NCBI RefSeq assembly: GCF_026262505.1
Contig: NC_067208.1
Location: 15,757,962-15,821,961, forward strand
Reading direction: 5' to 3'
Origin: Trichomonas vaginalis G3
Lineage: Eukaryota; Parabasalia; Trichomonadida; Trichomonadidae
Length of the DNA stretch: 64,000 bases
Shown: piece by piece, positions 44,337 through 52,922 of the stretch
Position numbering within the stretch: position 1 is the stretch's first letter
Layout: the number at the start of each line of letters is the position of its first letter
The notes under the pieces: generated by a model
Seen by the model: only the letters and a program-made list of their open reading frames with translations
Databases searched by the model: none
What the model was told of the DNA's origin: nothing
Made by a program: the position numbers and the translations under genes

Positions 44337-47300
44337 TTAAATAAATGGCATACAACATCCATTTTCACAACATACAGCTTTAGTGTGTGCTCCTGTTAAT
44401 GCAGTCTTACCGATTGTTAAGCGAGTCATTGACCCATTTTTAAGTTGTAAATTAATATTCTGACCATCAAATATCACTTTATCATTTATTATATCCAAAT
44501 AATTTTTAGGTGTTAATTGCTTATTTTGTCGTAAACTAATACCTTTCATTTTTTGTGCAATCTTTTTGAAGGAGTCTTCACCAATCATTCCGTTGAATGA
44601 TGTATAACATTTAGGACATAAAGCAACCATGTTATCACCTTGTTTCTCAATTGCTAAACCTAATAATTTTTTCTCATGTGCTTTTTCTTCAGCTTTATTC
44701 TTTAATTTAGGTTTAAATTTCTCATCAAAACAGAAGAAATCAAATGGTGCGAATTTGAAAATGTTTTTATCATAAAATTGTTTATCGGTAACAATTGCTT
44801 GAAATGCTTGAGTGTTAGGAAGATTTGGGTCGCCAGCGATTGCCCAATAAGATGAATCAGTATCACCTTCAATGAAATGAAAACGATTAACATCCATGCA
44901 TTTATACATAAAATCATAAATGAAAACTAAATACCAGTATTTTGCGTTATCTAAAGTAAAAAATGCCTCTTGTAAACATGTTTCGCATCTATAAAATCTA
45001 TCTTTGAGCATCACTTGATATGTATCTTCACCTATTTCTCTTATGTTTTTAAACTTATTTGACATACATGCAACGCGTGCCTTCTGTGCATTCATTATTT
45101 TAGTCTTTGCGTAATTTTGTGTATTCATTGCATCGTAACCATATGATCCATTAAGTGAAATTTTGCAAAATAAACTTTTTCCTTTATTTCCTTCTAATTC
45201 AGCCTTTTGTCTTTCGTTCATAAATTTGTTCGCAAATTCATTAAAACAAGTATTTTTCGTAAATGTTAAAATTGATTGAATATCATCGATGATAAAATGA
45301 AATCTGTCTATTAGATACCAAAGATAATAAGAAGAAAATGGTTGATATTGATTGTGTGTTGATGTTAATTGAGTTAATTTCCTCTGTTTCTGGTCAACTG
45401 GTAGATTGTTTGATTTCATGTAATTATACATAAAACTGCCAATTGTTTTTTCATCTGTGATAATATCTAAGTTTCTTATTATCGGTAAAAAGTTAATGTA
45501 ATCATTAATGTATTTTTCATCAATGTGACCCTTTACTTCAGCCACGAATAAAGTATTTTTCTTCTTAATAATTCCCAGTGCTTTTGCTTTCTTTGTTGCT
45601 GTATCACAAATGATAACTCCATTTAATCTTCCCGGCATATACATTTTATGGTCAGTATATTGAATGAAATCATGAGGATTAGATGAAAATGATGAAGGAT
45701 ATAATGAATTGAAATCAACACCAACGAAATGAGTCATGATGTTGGAAGTGTCCTCATTTGATACTGTTTTAGTTTCTGGATTATATGAAAGTTTATTAAT
45801 GTGCGTGATTCCTTTAAGATTTACTCTATGTTGAACATTTGATAAACCACCAGTAATTCCATTACGGAGAATGTGATAAGCTTCAACTGAATCTAAAGTC
45901 ATTGGTAAATTATTTTTTAATGTGTAATTTCTTAAATTGATTCTTAAACGTTGAACATCTTCATCTTTGTTTGATTTTACAACATTGCAATAACAACACA
46001 TTAACTGACAATTTTCTTTGGTATGTGGTTTTTCATTATCGATTCTATCTAATGTTGGTTTATTTGCATATGTAAACGCTTTACCACACATTTTGCATTT
46101 AGATGAAAGGATTAAATCGTGATAGTATTGAAAATCATCCATTGAAACATTATTTTTAGTATCTCTTTCTGCTTTTTCATCTTGTTTCTTATATGATTCA
46201 ATTTTATATTTCCAATACTTTTTCGTTAATTCAAAACTTGATTCCACATTTTCTTCTTCTGGATATGTTTCGTTAGGATTGAAGTTCTTATATGCTAACG
46301 CGTAACGAATCATTGATGCATTAGATGATAATGAAAGATTATGAAGCATGTCAATTTTATAAACAAATGTTTCTTCAATAATTTTATCAATTGGGTCAAT
46401 CATAATTTCAACGTCTTTATTACAATAATGAATAAAATATTCTAATCTATTCTTAAAATTTTTAGCATCATTGAGATATATTTGATAATCTGAATCGGAT
46501 ATTGTTTCTTGTGTTAATGCTGAATAAAATGAATCTTGAGTGAATGGTTCCTTTTTATATAATTCTTCTTCATAATTCTCCCATGTGATGAATTGATAAG
46601 GGAAAAAGGATTTAACACGTGATTTATTGTTTCCGAAATCTTGAGTGAATTGGTCTAATGTCCCACCCGCTATATAATTTCTGATGTCAATAAATCTCAA
46701 TTCATATGGACAGTTTGTTTTCTTTACTATGACTTGCTTAAATTGAGAAGAAGAACCCAGCATTGATTTTATCTTCCATTTTGCAGTGTTTAAATCACGA
46801 AGAATTAAATTTAAATCAAACTTTCCCGAATTAAAACCAATGATATTCACTTTATTAAATTCTTCATCTAAAAACTCTTTCATTGCTTCCTTCTGTTTCT
46901 CATTTAATGTATGGGACTTCAATAATTCTTCATATTGTTCAATATTTGATTTAGCAACTAATGAACAGGTTGAAAATAAAAATTCAATCCAATCAGAGAT
47001 GAACGAATCACTTGATGTTAAGCAAAAATTCCTCGTAAATGTTTTATCGTTTATTTTAACAGTTGATGATACCATAAATGGTTTTAAGTAAGCGTTCAAA
47101 GTTGCACACTCAGAAAGTTGAAGTTCTTCTTTAGTCTCTAATGTTTCGAAGTCAAAAGTAATATAATATCTTGTTGGTTTATAATATTCCTGCAAATTAT
47201 GTGCTAATAGCCATTGATATATCTTCTGTTTCGTGATATGTGGTGTATATGGTTGTTGTGTGTTTTGCAATTGAACGTCTTGAATTAATCTTCCATTATT

Positions 47301-47786
47301 TTCTTTACATTTCTCACAATGTTTTAAAAATCTTCTTTGGTTTTTCCTTTCTGGATCATCACGGATAGAATATACTTCTTCTTTGCAAAAGGGGCAAACT
47401 TTATATCCTGTGAGTGCTTCAACGTCTGTTATTCTGTCAGCGTGAAGTTTTCCACATGGACTCTGTGTTAATAAAATATTTACTGTTTCAAATTCTGGAT
47501 CTATCATTATTGTTTCCACTAATGGAAAGTCAACCTTGTTAATGTCTACGTCTTCTGGTTGAGGGTCACAATAATAGAAATCAATATTAACGTTTAACAT
47601 TCTTGCTAACCTCTCACTTTCTGATGAAATGTCAAATCCTTCATATGCATCTATGGCTTCATTTAAATAACTTCTACGAGTTTTAGGATTAACACCATCA
47701 GGAATGTTATAGAAGTGTTTAAATAACCTTCTACCTTCGGCTCTTATTTGATTATCATTCATTTTAGCTGTTCCGTTTTTGTTCAT
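44337..47786 (-). CDS. protein-primed DNA polymerase B with embedded HNH-like zinc domain
   Basis: This is a protein of 1149 residues. A zinc-type cluster (CPFC near 131, HCEKC near 156) precedes the exonuclease motifs TFDFET (about 211), GFNSGKFD and YCNKDVEIM. Then comes CKMCGKAF, LDRIDNEKPHTKENCQLMCC and YCNVVKS (about 560-620), an HNH/endonuclease VII-like unit. The polymerase motifs are VDFNSLYPSSF (A), ISLNGSYGY (B) and EGDTDSSYW (C). All catalytic residues are present. It copies the element from a protein primer, by analogy with adenovirus-type polymerases; where the priming protein is encoded is unclear. Confidence 0.9.
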   Translation of the reverse strand: MNKNGTAKMNDNQIRAEGRRLFKHFYNIPDGVNPKTRRSYLNEAIDAYEGFDISSESERLARMLNVNIDFYYCDPQPEDVDINKVDFPLVETIMIDPEFETVNILLTQSPCGKLHADRITDVEALTGYKVCPFCKEEVYSIRDDPERKNQRRFLKHCEKCKENNGRLIQDVQLQNTQQPYTPHITKQKIYQWLLAHNLQEYYKPTRYYITFDFETLETKEELQLSECATLNAYLKPFMVSSTVKINDKTFTRNFCLTSSDSFISDWIEFLFSTCSLVAKSNIEQYEELLKSHTLNEKQKEAMKEFLDEEFNKVNIIGFNSGKFDLNLILRDLNTAKWKIKSMLGSSSQFKQVIVKKTNCPYELRFIDIRNYIAGGTLDQFTQDFGNNKSRVKSFFPYQFITWENYEEELYKKEPFTQDSFYSALTQETISDSDYQIYLNDAKNFKNRLEYFIHYCNKDVEIMIDPIDKIIEETFVYKIDMLHNLSLSSNASMIRYALAYKNFNPNETYPEEENVESSFELTKKYWKYKIESYKKQDEKAERDTKNNVSMDDFQYYHDLILSSKCKMCGKAFTYANKPTLDRIDNEKPHTKENCQLMCCYCNVVKSNKDEDVQRLRINLRNYTLKNNLPMTLDSVEAYHILRNGITGGLSNVQHRVNLKGITHINKLSYNPETKTVSNEDTSNIMTHFVGVDFNSLYPSSFSSNPHDFIQYTDHKMYMPGRLNGVIICDTATKKAKALGIIKKKNTLFVAEVKGHIDEKYINDYINFLPIIRNLDIITDEKTIGSFMYNYMKSNNLPVDQKQRKLTQLTSTHNQYQPFSSYYLWYLIDRFHFIIDDIQSILTFTKNTCFNEFANKFMNERQKAELEGNKGKSLFCKISLNGSYGYDAMNTQNYAKTKIMNAQKARVACMSNKFKNIREIGEDTYQVMLKDRFYRCETCLQEAFFTLDNAKYWYLVFIYDFMYKCMDVNRFHFIEGDTDSSYWAIAGDPNLPNTQAFQAIVTDKQFYDKNIFKFAPFDFFCFDEKFKPKLKNKAEEKAHEKKLLGLAIEKQGDNMVALCPKCYTSFNGMIGEDSFKKIAQKMKGISLRQNKQLTPKNYLDIINDKVIFDGQNINLQLKNGSMTRLTIGKTALTGAHTKAVCCENGCCMPFI

Positions 47787-47845
47787 TTATGTAAGAATAA
47801 AAAATTAGAATATAAAAATAAAGTTTATTTTTTTTTAAAGTCCGA

Positions 47846-47858
47846 GACTCAGAGAGTC
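47846..47858. repeat. triloop mini-hairpin
   Basis: GACTC-AGA-GAGTC lies directly beside the stop of the minus-strand gene 47864-48979. It is of the same type as the hairpins near 42255. Possible terminator element for that gene, inferred from position. Confidence 0.45.
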
Positions 47859-47863
47859 CAGGG

Positions 47864-48979
47864 CTAAAGTCCATAAAATGAATTAAGAACACACAAATTT
47901 TTATCATCTGCAACGTGACGAATACATTTTAATTTACTCAAGAATGCGTAACCTGATACATTAAATCTAATTCCTGTCTTATTTAATTTCACAACTTTGA
48001 AAAGGAATGTGTGAATAGCTATGAAATGATGACGAGATGATTTATGTATTGCTTCCATTTTTTCTGAAATGAATGAATAAATATAATGTTTATAGGTTTT
48101 CATATCTTTTATGTTCTTAATAACGAATGGAATAGATCTTTCCACTTCGTCCTCCTTCGGAGCTGTTCTTTCATATGAAACATCAACGGTATCTTCAACA
48201 ATGAAACCACAATCACATAAAATTTTATATGTACCAATTGTTTCTTTTGATATTTTATCTAACAAATCAAAAACTTTATCAACACCTGTACATTTATTTA
48301 AATAATAATTTGTGTAAATATCATGGTCTTCTTTCTTAATCGTATTTGTTGCATATGTTACATTTTTCAGTGCTTTTTTGAATTTTTCAGAATCAAGAGG
48401 GGGTGAAAGTAATATACATGGATAATCTCCATCGTCAATAAACTGAAGCTTATGTTTATGAATAAATTTTGTGCCTTCTTCTGAAAGTGTTTCGTCAATA
48501 TCACCATCTAATAAATTTTTAGTTGATTCCAAAAAGTAATTTTTATATCTTTCCTCATGTGATTTTTGAACTTCTGATTCTGAAGCTGGGATATTCATTA
48601 AACCCTCTACTTCATTCTCATTATATTTTTCAACTTCTCTTAATTCCTTAATTTTTTCATTTATTTCATCTCTTATTTTTTTCAGTCTTTCAATTTCAAT
48701 TTCATCATATTCATCATCTTTAATTCGTTCTTCATAATATTCAGGGAAAACATTAGGTTCTTTAGGTTTTTCTTTTTCTTTAGATGTGGGATATAAGAAA
48801 TTTATAACATCATCTTTATTCATTTTTCCATCATAATCAAATTCATTTAAAAACTCTGCGAATTTTTGACAATTTCTTAAATAATATTTATTAACTTCAT
48901 AACCTGCCTCCTCTAATATATCCTTTATTTCCTCATTTGTGAATCCTGAATATCTAACATCGTTAGTTTTGACACTCAT
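47864..48979 (-). CDS. Maverick protein beside polymerase, unknown function
   Basis: This is a protein of 371 residues. It begins MSVKTNDVRYSGFTNEEIKD, a helical unit that resembles a small SAP- or UBA-like helix bundle. A charged coiled-coil region follows (about 75-140) and then a mixed domain with CDCGFIVEDT. The ATG at 48979 lies at the inner edge of the right terminal repeat, exactly mirroring the 29320 gene, so I prefer it to the upstream alternative. It lies upstream of the polymerase on the same strand and could be a replication partner such as the priming protein. That is speculation. Confidence 0.55.
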   Translation of the reverse strand: MSVKTNDVRYSGFTNEEIKDILEEAGYEVNKYYLRNCQKFAEFLNEFDYDGKMNKDDVINFLYPTSKEKEKPKEPNVFPEYYEERIKDDEYDEIEIERLKKIRDEINEKIKELREVEKYNENEVEGLMNIPASESEVQKSHEERYKNYFLESTKNLLDGDIDETLSEEGTKFIHKHKLQFIDDGDYPCILLSPPLDSEKFKKALKNVTYATNTIKKEDHDIYTNYYLNKCTGVDKVFDLLDKISKETIGTYKILCDCGFIVEDTVDVSYERTAPKEDEVERSIPFVIKNIKDMKTYKHYIYSFISEKMEAIHKSSRHHFIAIHTFLFKVVKLNKTGIRFNVSGYAFLSKLKCIRHVADDKNLCVLNSFYGL

Positions 48980-49426
48980 TTTCTTACGAATTAAAAATAA
49001 ATTATTCAAAAATGTAAGACATGAATTTTTAAAGTTTATTTTTTATTTTCCATTTCATTATTTTCAATTTCTTCTTCTCGTTTATGAGGTCTTTGATTAT
49101 GACTCCATTGATTCCATGAAATTAAATATTCTTTATCATTATATTTATACCTCATTAGCTTATTTTGGCTTTCATATTCATTTAATAATTCACAATCTTC
49201 ATTTTTAAATTGAAGTTTAACCCATTCAGGATTTAAACAATGTTTAATTAATCGCGGAATATCTGTCATCATCTATATATAGCTTCTTTTATAAAAGATA
49301 AAAAAATAAATTATTTTTTAATTAATGTTAATTTTTTTTAATGATTTATAAATAAATATATTTTAATGCATCGTCTATATATAGATGTAACAAAAAAAGT
49401 CACTAAACCCGTCATATCCTACTACT
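48973..49426 (-). repeat. right terminal inverted repeat (internally deleted)
   Basis: 454 bp match 28471-29326 in inverted orientation. Relative to the left copy about 400 bp are missing, the break being near GAAATGGAAA. The outermost bases are identical, and the element ends ACTACT, directly followed by the target duplication AAGAAC. Confidence 0.9.
49036..49272 (-). pseudogene. truncated terminal-repeat protein
   Basis: The first 75 residues equal those of the 28625-29215 protein. The frame then ends early (ENKK and stop), because the second half is deleted in this copy of the terminal repeat. A short one-domain protein could still be made. Confidence 0.65.
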
Positions 49427-49578
49427 AAGAACAAATATATACTGCGGTATTTAAACATAATAATTATACTATAGAGAATTTGTTAATAAAAATTTAAATA
49501 TTTTTACTTGAATTTATCATTTATTTTTAATTCATCTAAAATTCATTCTTATAGAATAAATTATCTCTGAATACTAGT

Positions 49579-50763
49579 TCATAAATATGTTAAAACGTCA
49601 TATTTTTGTTTTGCATGAAGCAGAAGATCCGCAATTCTTTTATAGTTATTATTCTGGTTCTGTTTTTCATTTGCAAAATCAAATGGAGTTTTACCATAGT
49701 TATTTCTATCATTAAGATTGACACCAATTGTAACTAAATATTGAACAACTTCGAAATGTCCTTCTTTTGCTGCACAATGTAGAGAAGAATCATTATTGTA
49801 TGTTTTAGCATTTTTATCACATCCACAATCAATTAGATATTTTACTACATCAAGATGACCATTTTTTGATGCAATAATTAATGATGAAAATCCATCTTTG
49901 TCTTTTTCATTTGGATTCACTCTGCAAGAAAAAAGATATTTAACAAATTCAAGATGTCCTTCACTTGAAGCATTGTAAATACAATTGATATTATTTTTAT
50001 TTTTAGAATTCACATCACAGCCAATATCTTGCAAATATTTAAAAGATTCAATATGGCCATGCTTGGATGATGCAAGTATTGCATTAACACCAGAAATTTG
50101 ATTTTGCCAGTCCTTATTAAAACCAGTACCAATTAAATATTTTATAATTTCAAGTTGTCCTTTATATGACGCTTCAATCAAACAATTATTCCCATATTTA
50201 TTAGTTACTTCCTTTTTACATCCTCCTTCAATAAGCGATTTTACTAATTGAAGATCTCCTCTGATACATGCTTGAATGAGTGGATAATTATTATTTCTGC
50301 TCCTTTCACTTAAACCAATAGCACATGAGACAGACATTTTAAGCTGACCATTTTTACTTGATAGCTTTTTAAGGAAGGTATAAATTGTATCATATTCCCC
50401 CGTTTTATTTAATTCATAAATCTTTTCAAAATTGTTCATAGATTGAGTAAATTGATCATTTATATTTGTAATTCTTGTGATCTCATCCTTATACTGATTG
50501 TTCTGATTATTAAGAAGTAAAATTTCTTCATTATTTTCTTTGATTTTATTTTCATATTCTTTATTTTTGATTTGTAATGCTTCTAGTGATTTTTGAATTT
50601 CTCTTTTTAATTCAAGATTCTGTTCATCCTTGAATTTCTTGAAATATGAAATTAAAGCATGCGAAGATTTTAGCCCGAGTAGTTTTTCATAATTTTCAAG
50701 AATTTGAATTGCATCATCAAATGACTCAATATTAACATTGCACTCTCGAAGGTATTTGAACAT
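49579..50763 (-). CDS. ankyrin-repeat protein, probably 5'-truncated
   Basis: This is a protein of 394 residues from the first ATG. Residues 1-130 are helical with a coiled coil (LKREIQKSLEALQIKNKEYE). From about 155 there are seven to eight ankyrin repeats with GHLEFVKYLF, GHLDVVKYLIDCG and GHFEVVQYLV. Upstream the same frame stays open without an ATG for about 60 codons (to about 50950) and encodes a helical BTB/BACK-like stretch (SKDIIAEVFEKIKFNSTVF), as usual in front of such repeats in trichomonads. So the natural start is probably lost. The role would be protein binding. Confidence 0.7.
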   Translation of the reverse strand: MFKYLRECNVNIESFDDAIQILENYEKLLGLKSSHALISYFKKFKDEQNLELKREIQKSLEALQIKNKEYENKIKENNEEILLLNNQNNQYKDEITRITNINDQFTQSMNNFEKIYELNKTGEYDTIYTFLKKLSSKNGQLKMSVSCAIGLSERSRNNNYPLIQACIRGDLQLVKSLIEGGCKKEVTNKYGNNCLIEASYKGQLEIIKYLIGTGFNKDWQNQISGVNAILASSKHGHIESFKYLQDIGCDVNSKNKNNINCIYNASSEGHLEFVKYLFSCRVNPNEKDKDGFSSLIIASKNGHLDVVKYLIDCGCDKNAKTYNNDSSLHCAAKEGHFEVVQYLVTIGVNLNDRNNYGKTPFDFANEKQNQNNNYKRIADLLLHAKQKYDVLTYL

Positions 50764-50959
50764 TTCTAGTGAGTCATATTTTGATTTTGCCTGCCTAAAA
50801 AGCTCAATGAAAACTGTTGAATTAAATTTAATTTTTTCAAAAACTTCTGCAATGATGTCTTTACTTAATATATCAAAAAAAGTACATTGGTCAATATAAA
50901 TTTGGGCATTATTAATAATGTAATTTACATCTGAATAATTACAAAAAGTGATGGTATTT

Positions 50960-51685
50960 TTTTAAAAAATCACTTTTTAAATTGATTATCCAGAATCTCA
51001 AAAGCCAAATTTGACATACAAGATTCATTATATATGATGGTTTACCATGACTACTCATTGCAGATATATTTATTTTGGATATATTCTGAATTCTTTAAAG
51101 GAATGATTCATAATTTGCTTGAGAAGGAACGCAATTTATGTATTGCAATACATATTTTTTAACACTAGTTCGGTCATTAAGGCTTTGGCTACAGAGAAAG
51201 TAATAAAGTTATAAGATAAAGTCAGTTATCAAAACATTTACATATTGCGAATGCTGTTTTCTTCTTAATAATCATAACCATATACAATGTGAATGACATA
51301 TTGGTGTTTTTCGGTATATATCGTTTTAACATGGCACTGAGAGGAATTGAAATGAAATTAAAAATTTTAAAACTGTTTATTATTTATGAAAAAATAGAAT
51401 GAACAATATGTAATAAAATAGGATTGATCATTTTAAAGATTTAAACCCAAATAATCATTTTTAATAAATTCAACAATAAATAATTTCAAAGATTAACAAA
51501 TATAATTATCATGTAGTTGGCAAGATATTGACTAAATAATCCCATATTATAGGCGACTCATGTTTTTTTAACTAATATTAAGTGCTATCCGTTCATCAGT
51601 TAACTCCCCCTTTCAAATTTGAAAAGAGATTTCAAAAATGTAAAATAAGAAAGGATGTAAAACATATAAAAGAGAAAGATATTGT
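50960..51685. other. intergenic host DNA
   Basis: About 725 bp, A/T-rich. I see no convincing gene. Short open stretches in the last 100 bp, directly before the Myb gene, are out of frame with it. Confidence 0.45.
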
Positions 51686-52159
51686 ATGTGTGAGGAGTCA
51701 CACAGCATACACAATGAAAGCAAGAAAATCAAAACCAGATGGACTAATGAACAAGATCAACAGCTTATTGATGCAGTCCAAAAGTACGGAACATCGAATT
51801 GGTCAAAAATAAGCGAGATGGTTGAAGGGCGGACTGGAAAGCAATGCAGAGAAAGATGGACAGGACAATTAGACTCTTATATATCTAAAGAATCATGGAC
51901 AATGGAAGAAGATTACCTTCTATTATATTATCAAAAACAATTTGGAAACAAATGGGCTCTAATAGCAAAATATATTCCATACAGATCACCAATGAATATT
52001 AAAAACAGATGGCATCATTATACTCGATATACCCCAAAACCAAAACATATAAATAAGAAACCAAATTTCGAACCAATATCTTTCAATGATGAGAAGATTT
52101 TTGGAAAAGATTTCGAAGAATTTCGGTCAAACATCTTTTCAAAAATTAATCATTTTTGA
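51686..52159 (+). CDS. R2R3 Myb-type DNA-binding protein
   Basis: This is a protein of 157 residues. The first Myb repeat (about 18-62) runs TRWTNEQDQQLIDAVQKYG to QCRERWTGQL, and the second (about 68-115) runs ESWTMEEDYLLLYYQKQFG to NIKNRWHHY. The regularly spaced Trp residues and the recognition helices (GKQCRERW, SPMNIKNRW) are clear. Short two-repeat Myb proteins are the main transcription factor family of trichomonads, some binding initiator or nearby promoter elements. The tail of 40 residues has no domain. The ATG follows GATATTGT; a slightly later start would not affect the domains. Confidence 0.85.
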   Translation: MCEESHSIHNESKKIKTRWTNEQDQQLIDAVQKYGTSNWSKISEMVEGRTGKQCRERWTGQLDSYISKESWTMEEDYLLLYYQKQFGNKWALIAKYIPYRSPMNIKNRWHHYTRYTPKPKHINKKPNFEPISFNDEKIFGKDFEEFRSNIFSKINHF

Positions 52160-52922
52160 GAGAATATTTTTTGAGACATTCACAAATGATTGACCACTCA
52201 AGGTGATAGGCGTTATTAATTTTGTTATTTTATATCTCATGAAACTCAAACTCTAAATGGCAGTTATTATTCAATACTTTAGTAAACTCTGAATTTGATA
52301 AAAATTGAGAAAATTCTGAATTCCCCTCTCAAAAATTGGGCGGAATAAAAGATAACTACGAGTGTAAATATTCAGTAAGTCTTCAATGTCCAAAATGAAA
52401 CAACATTCAAATCAAAATGTTTGAAATTAAACAAATCAAAAAAATAATTCGGAATGATTTTTGATTTTATATTGTATTATAAGCGTTATAAACTTCATAA
52501 ACTCTCTACTCGTCAGAAATTTTGAATTCAGATCAAATTTGAATGGTTATCAAAGAAACGAGTCGCGTAAAATTATTTCCGGGATAATTTAATCTATTCG
52601 CATAAAATTGCATAACAATCCTTGTGGTTCATAGATATTGAACATTATTTTCAATTTATACTATAAAAATGAAGAATTCTTCCGAATTGTAAGTCAAAAA
52701 GTCTTATTTTACGACCAATATGATAAAATTTCTAATATATAATGAAATGTATATGTGATAAAACATATTTAACCGAATTATTGTGTTAATTTAGAAATTT
52801 GATATTGAAAAAATGCAGTTTTTCCAAATTTCTACAGCTAAATATGTTTTACTACTTATTGTTACCATAATCATATTAATAAAATTAAATTAGAATATTG
52901 TAACGATATTTTTTTATTTTGA
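52160..52922. other. intergenic host DNA
   Basis: 763 bp, A/T-rich, upstream of the large WD40-like gene. No gene, strong hairpin or repeat was noticed. Confidence 0.5.

Larger units (their letters stand above)
28471..49426. mobile_element. Maverick/Polinton element 2, complete
   Basis: The element starts AGTAGTAGGATATGACGGGT and ends with the reverse complement of the same bases. AAGAAC lies directly outside on both sides (28465-28470 and 49427-49432), a perfect 6-bp target duplication as known for Mavericks. The length is 20,956 bp. It encodes protein-primed DNA polymerase B, integrase, prim-pol/SF3 helicase, a capsid-type protein, A32-like ATPase, a penton-like protein, fibre and small amphipathic proteins. 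Capsid, ATPase, fibre and several unknown genes are frameshifted, while the replication and insertion genes are intact. Confidence 0.95.
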
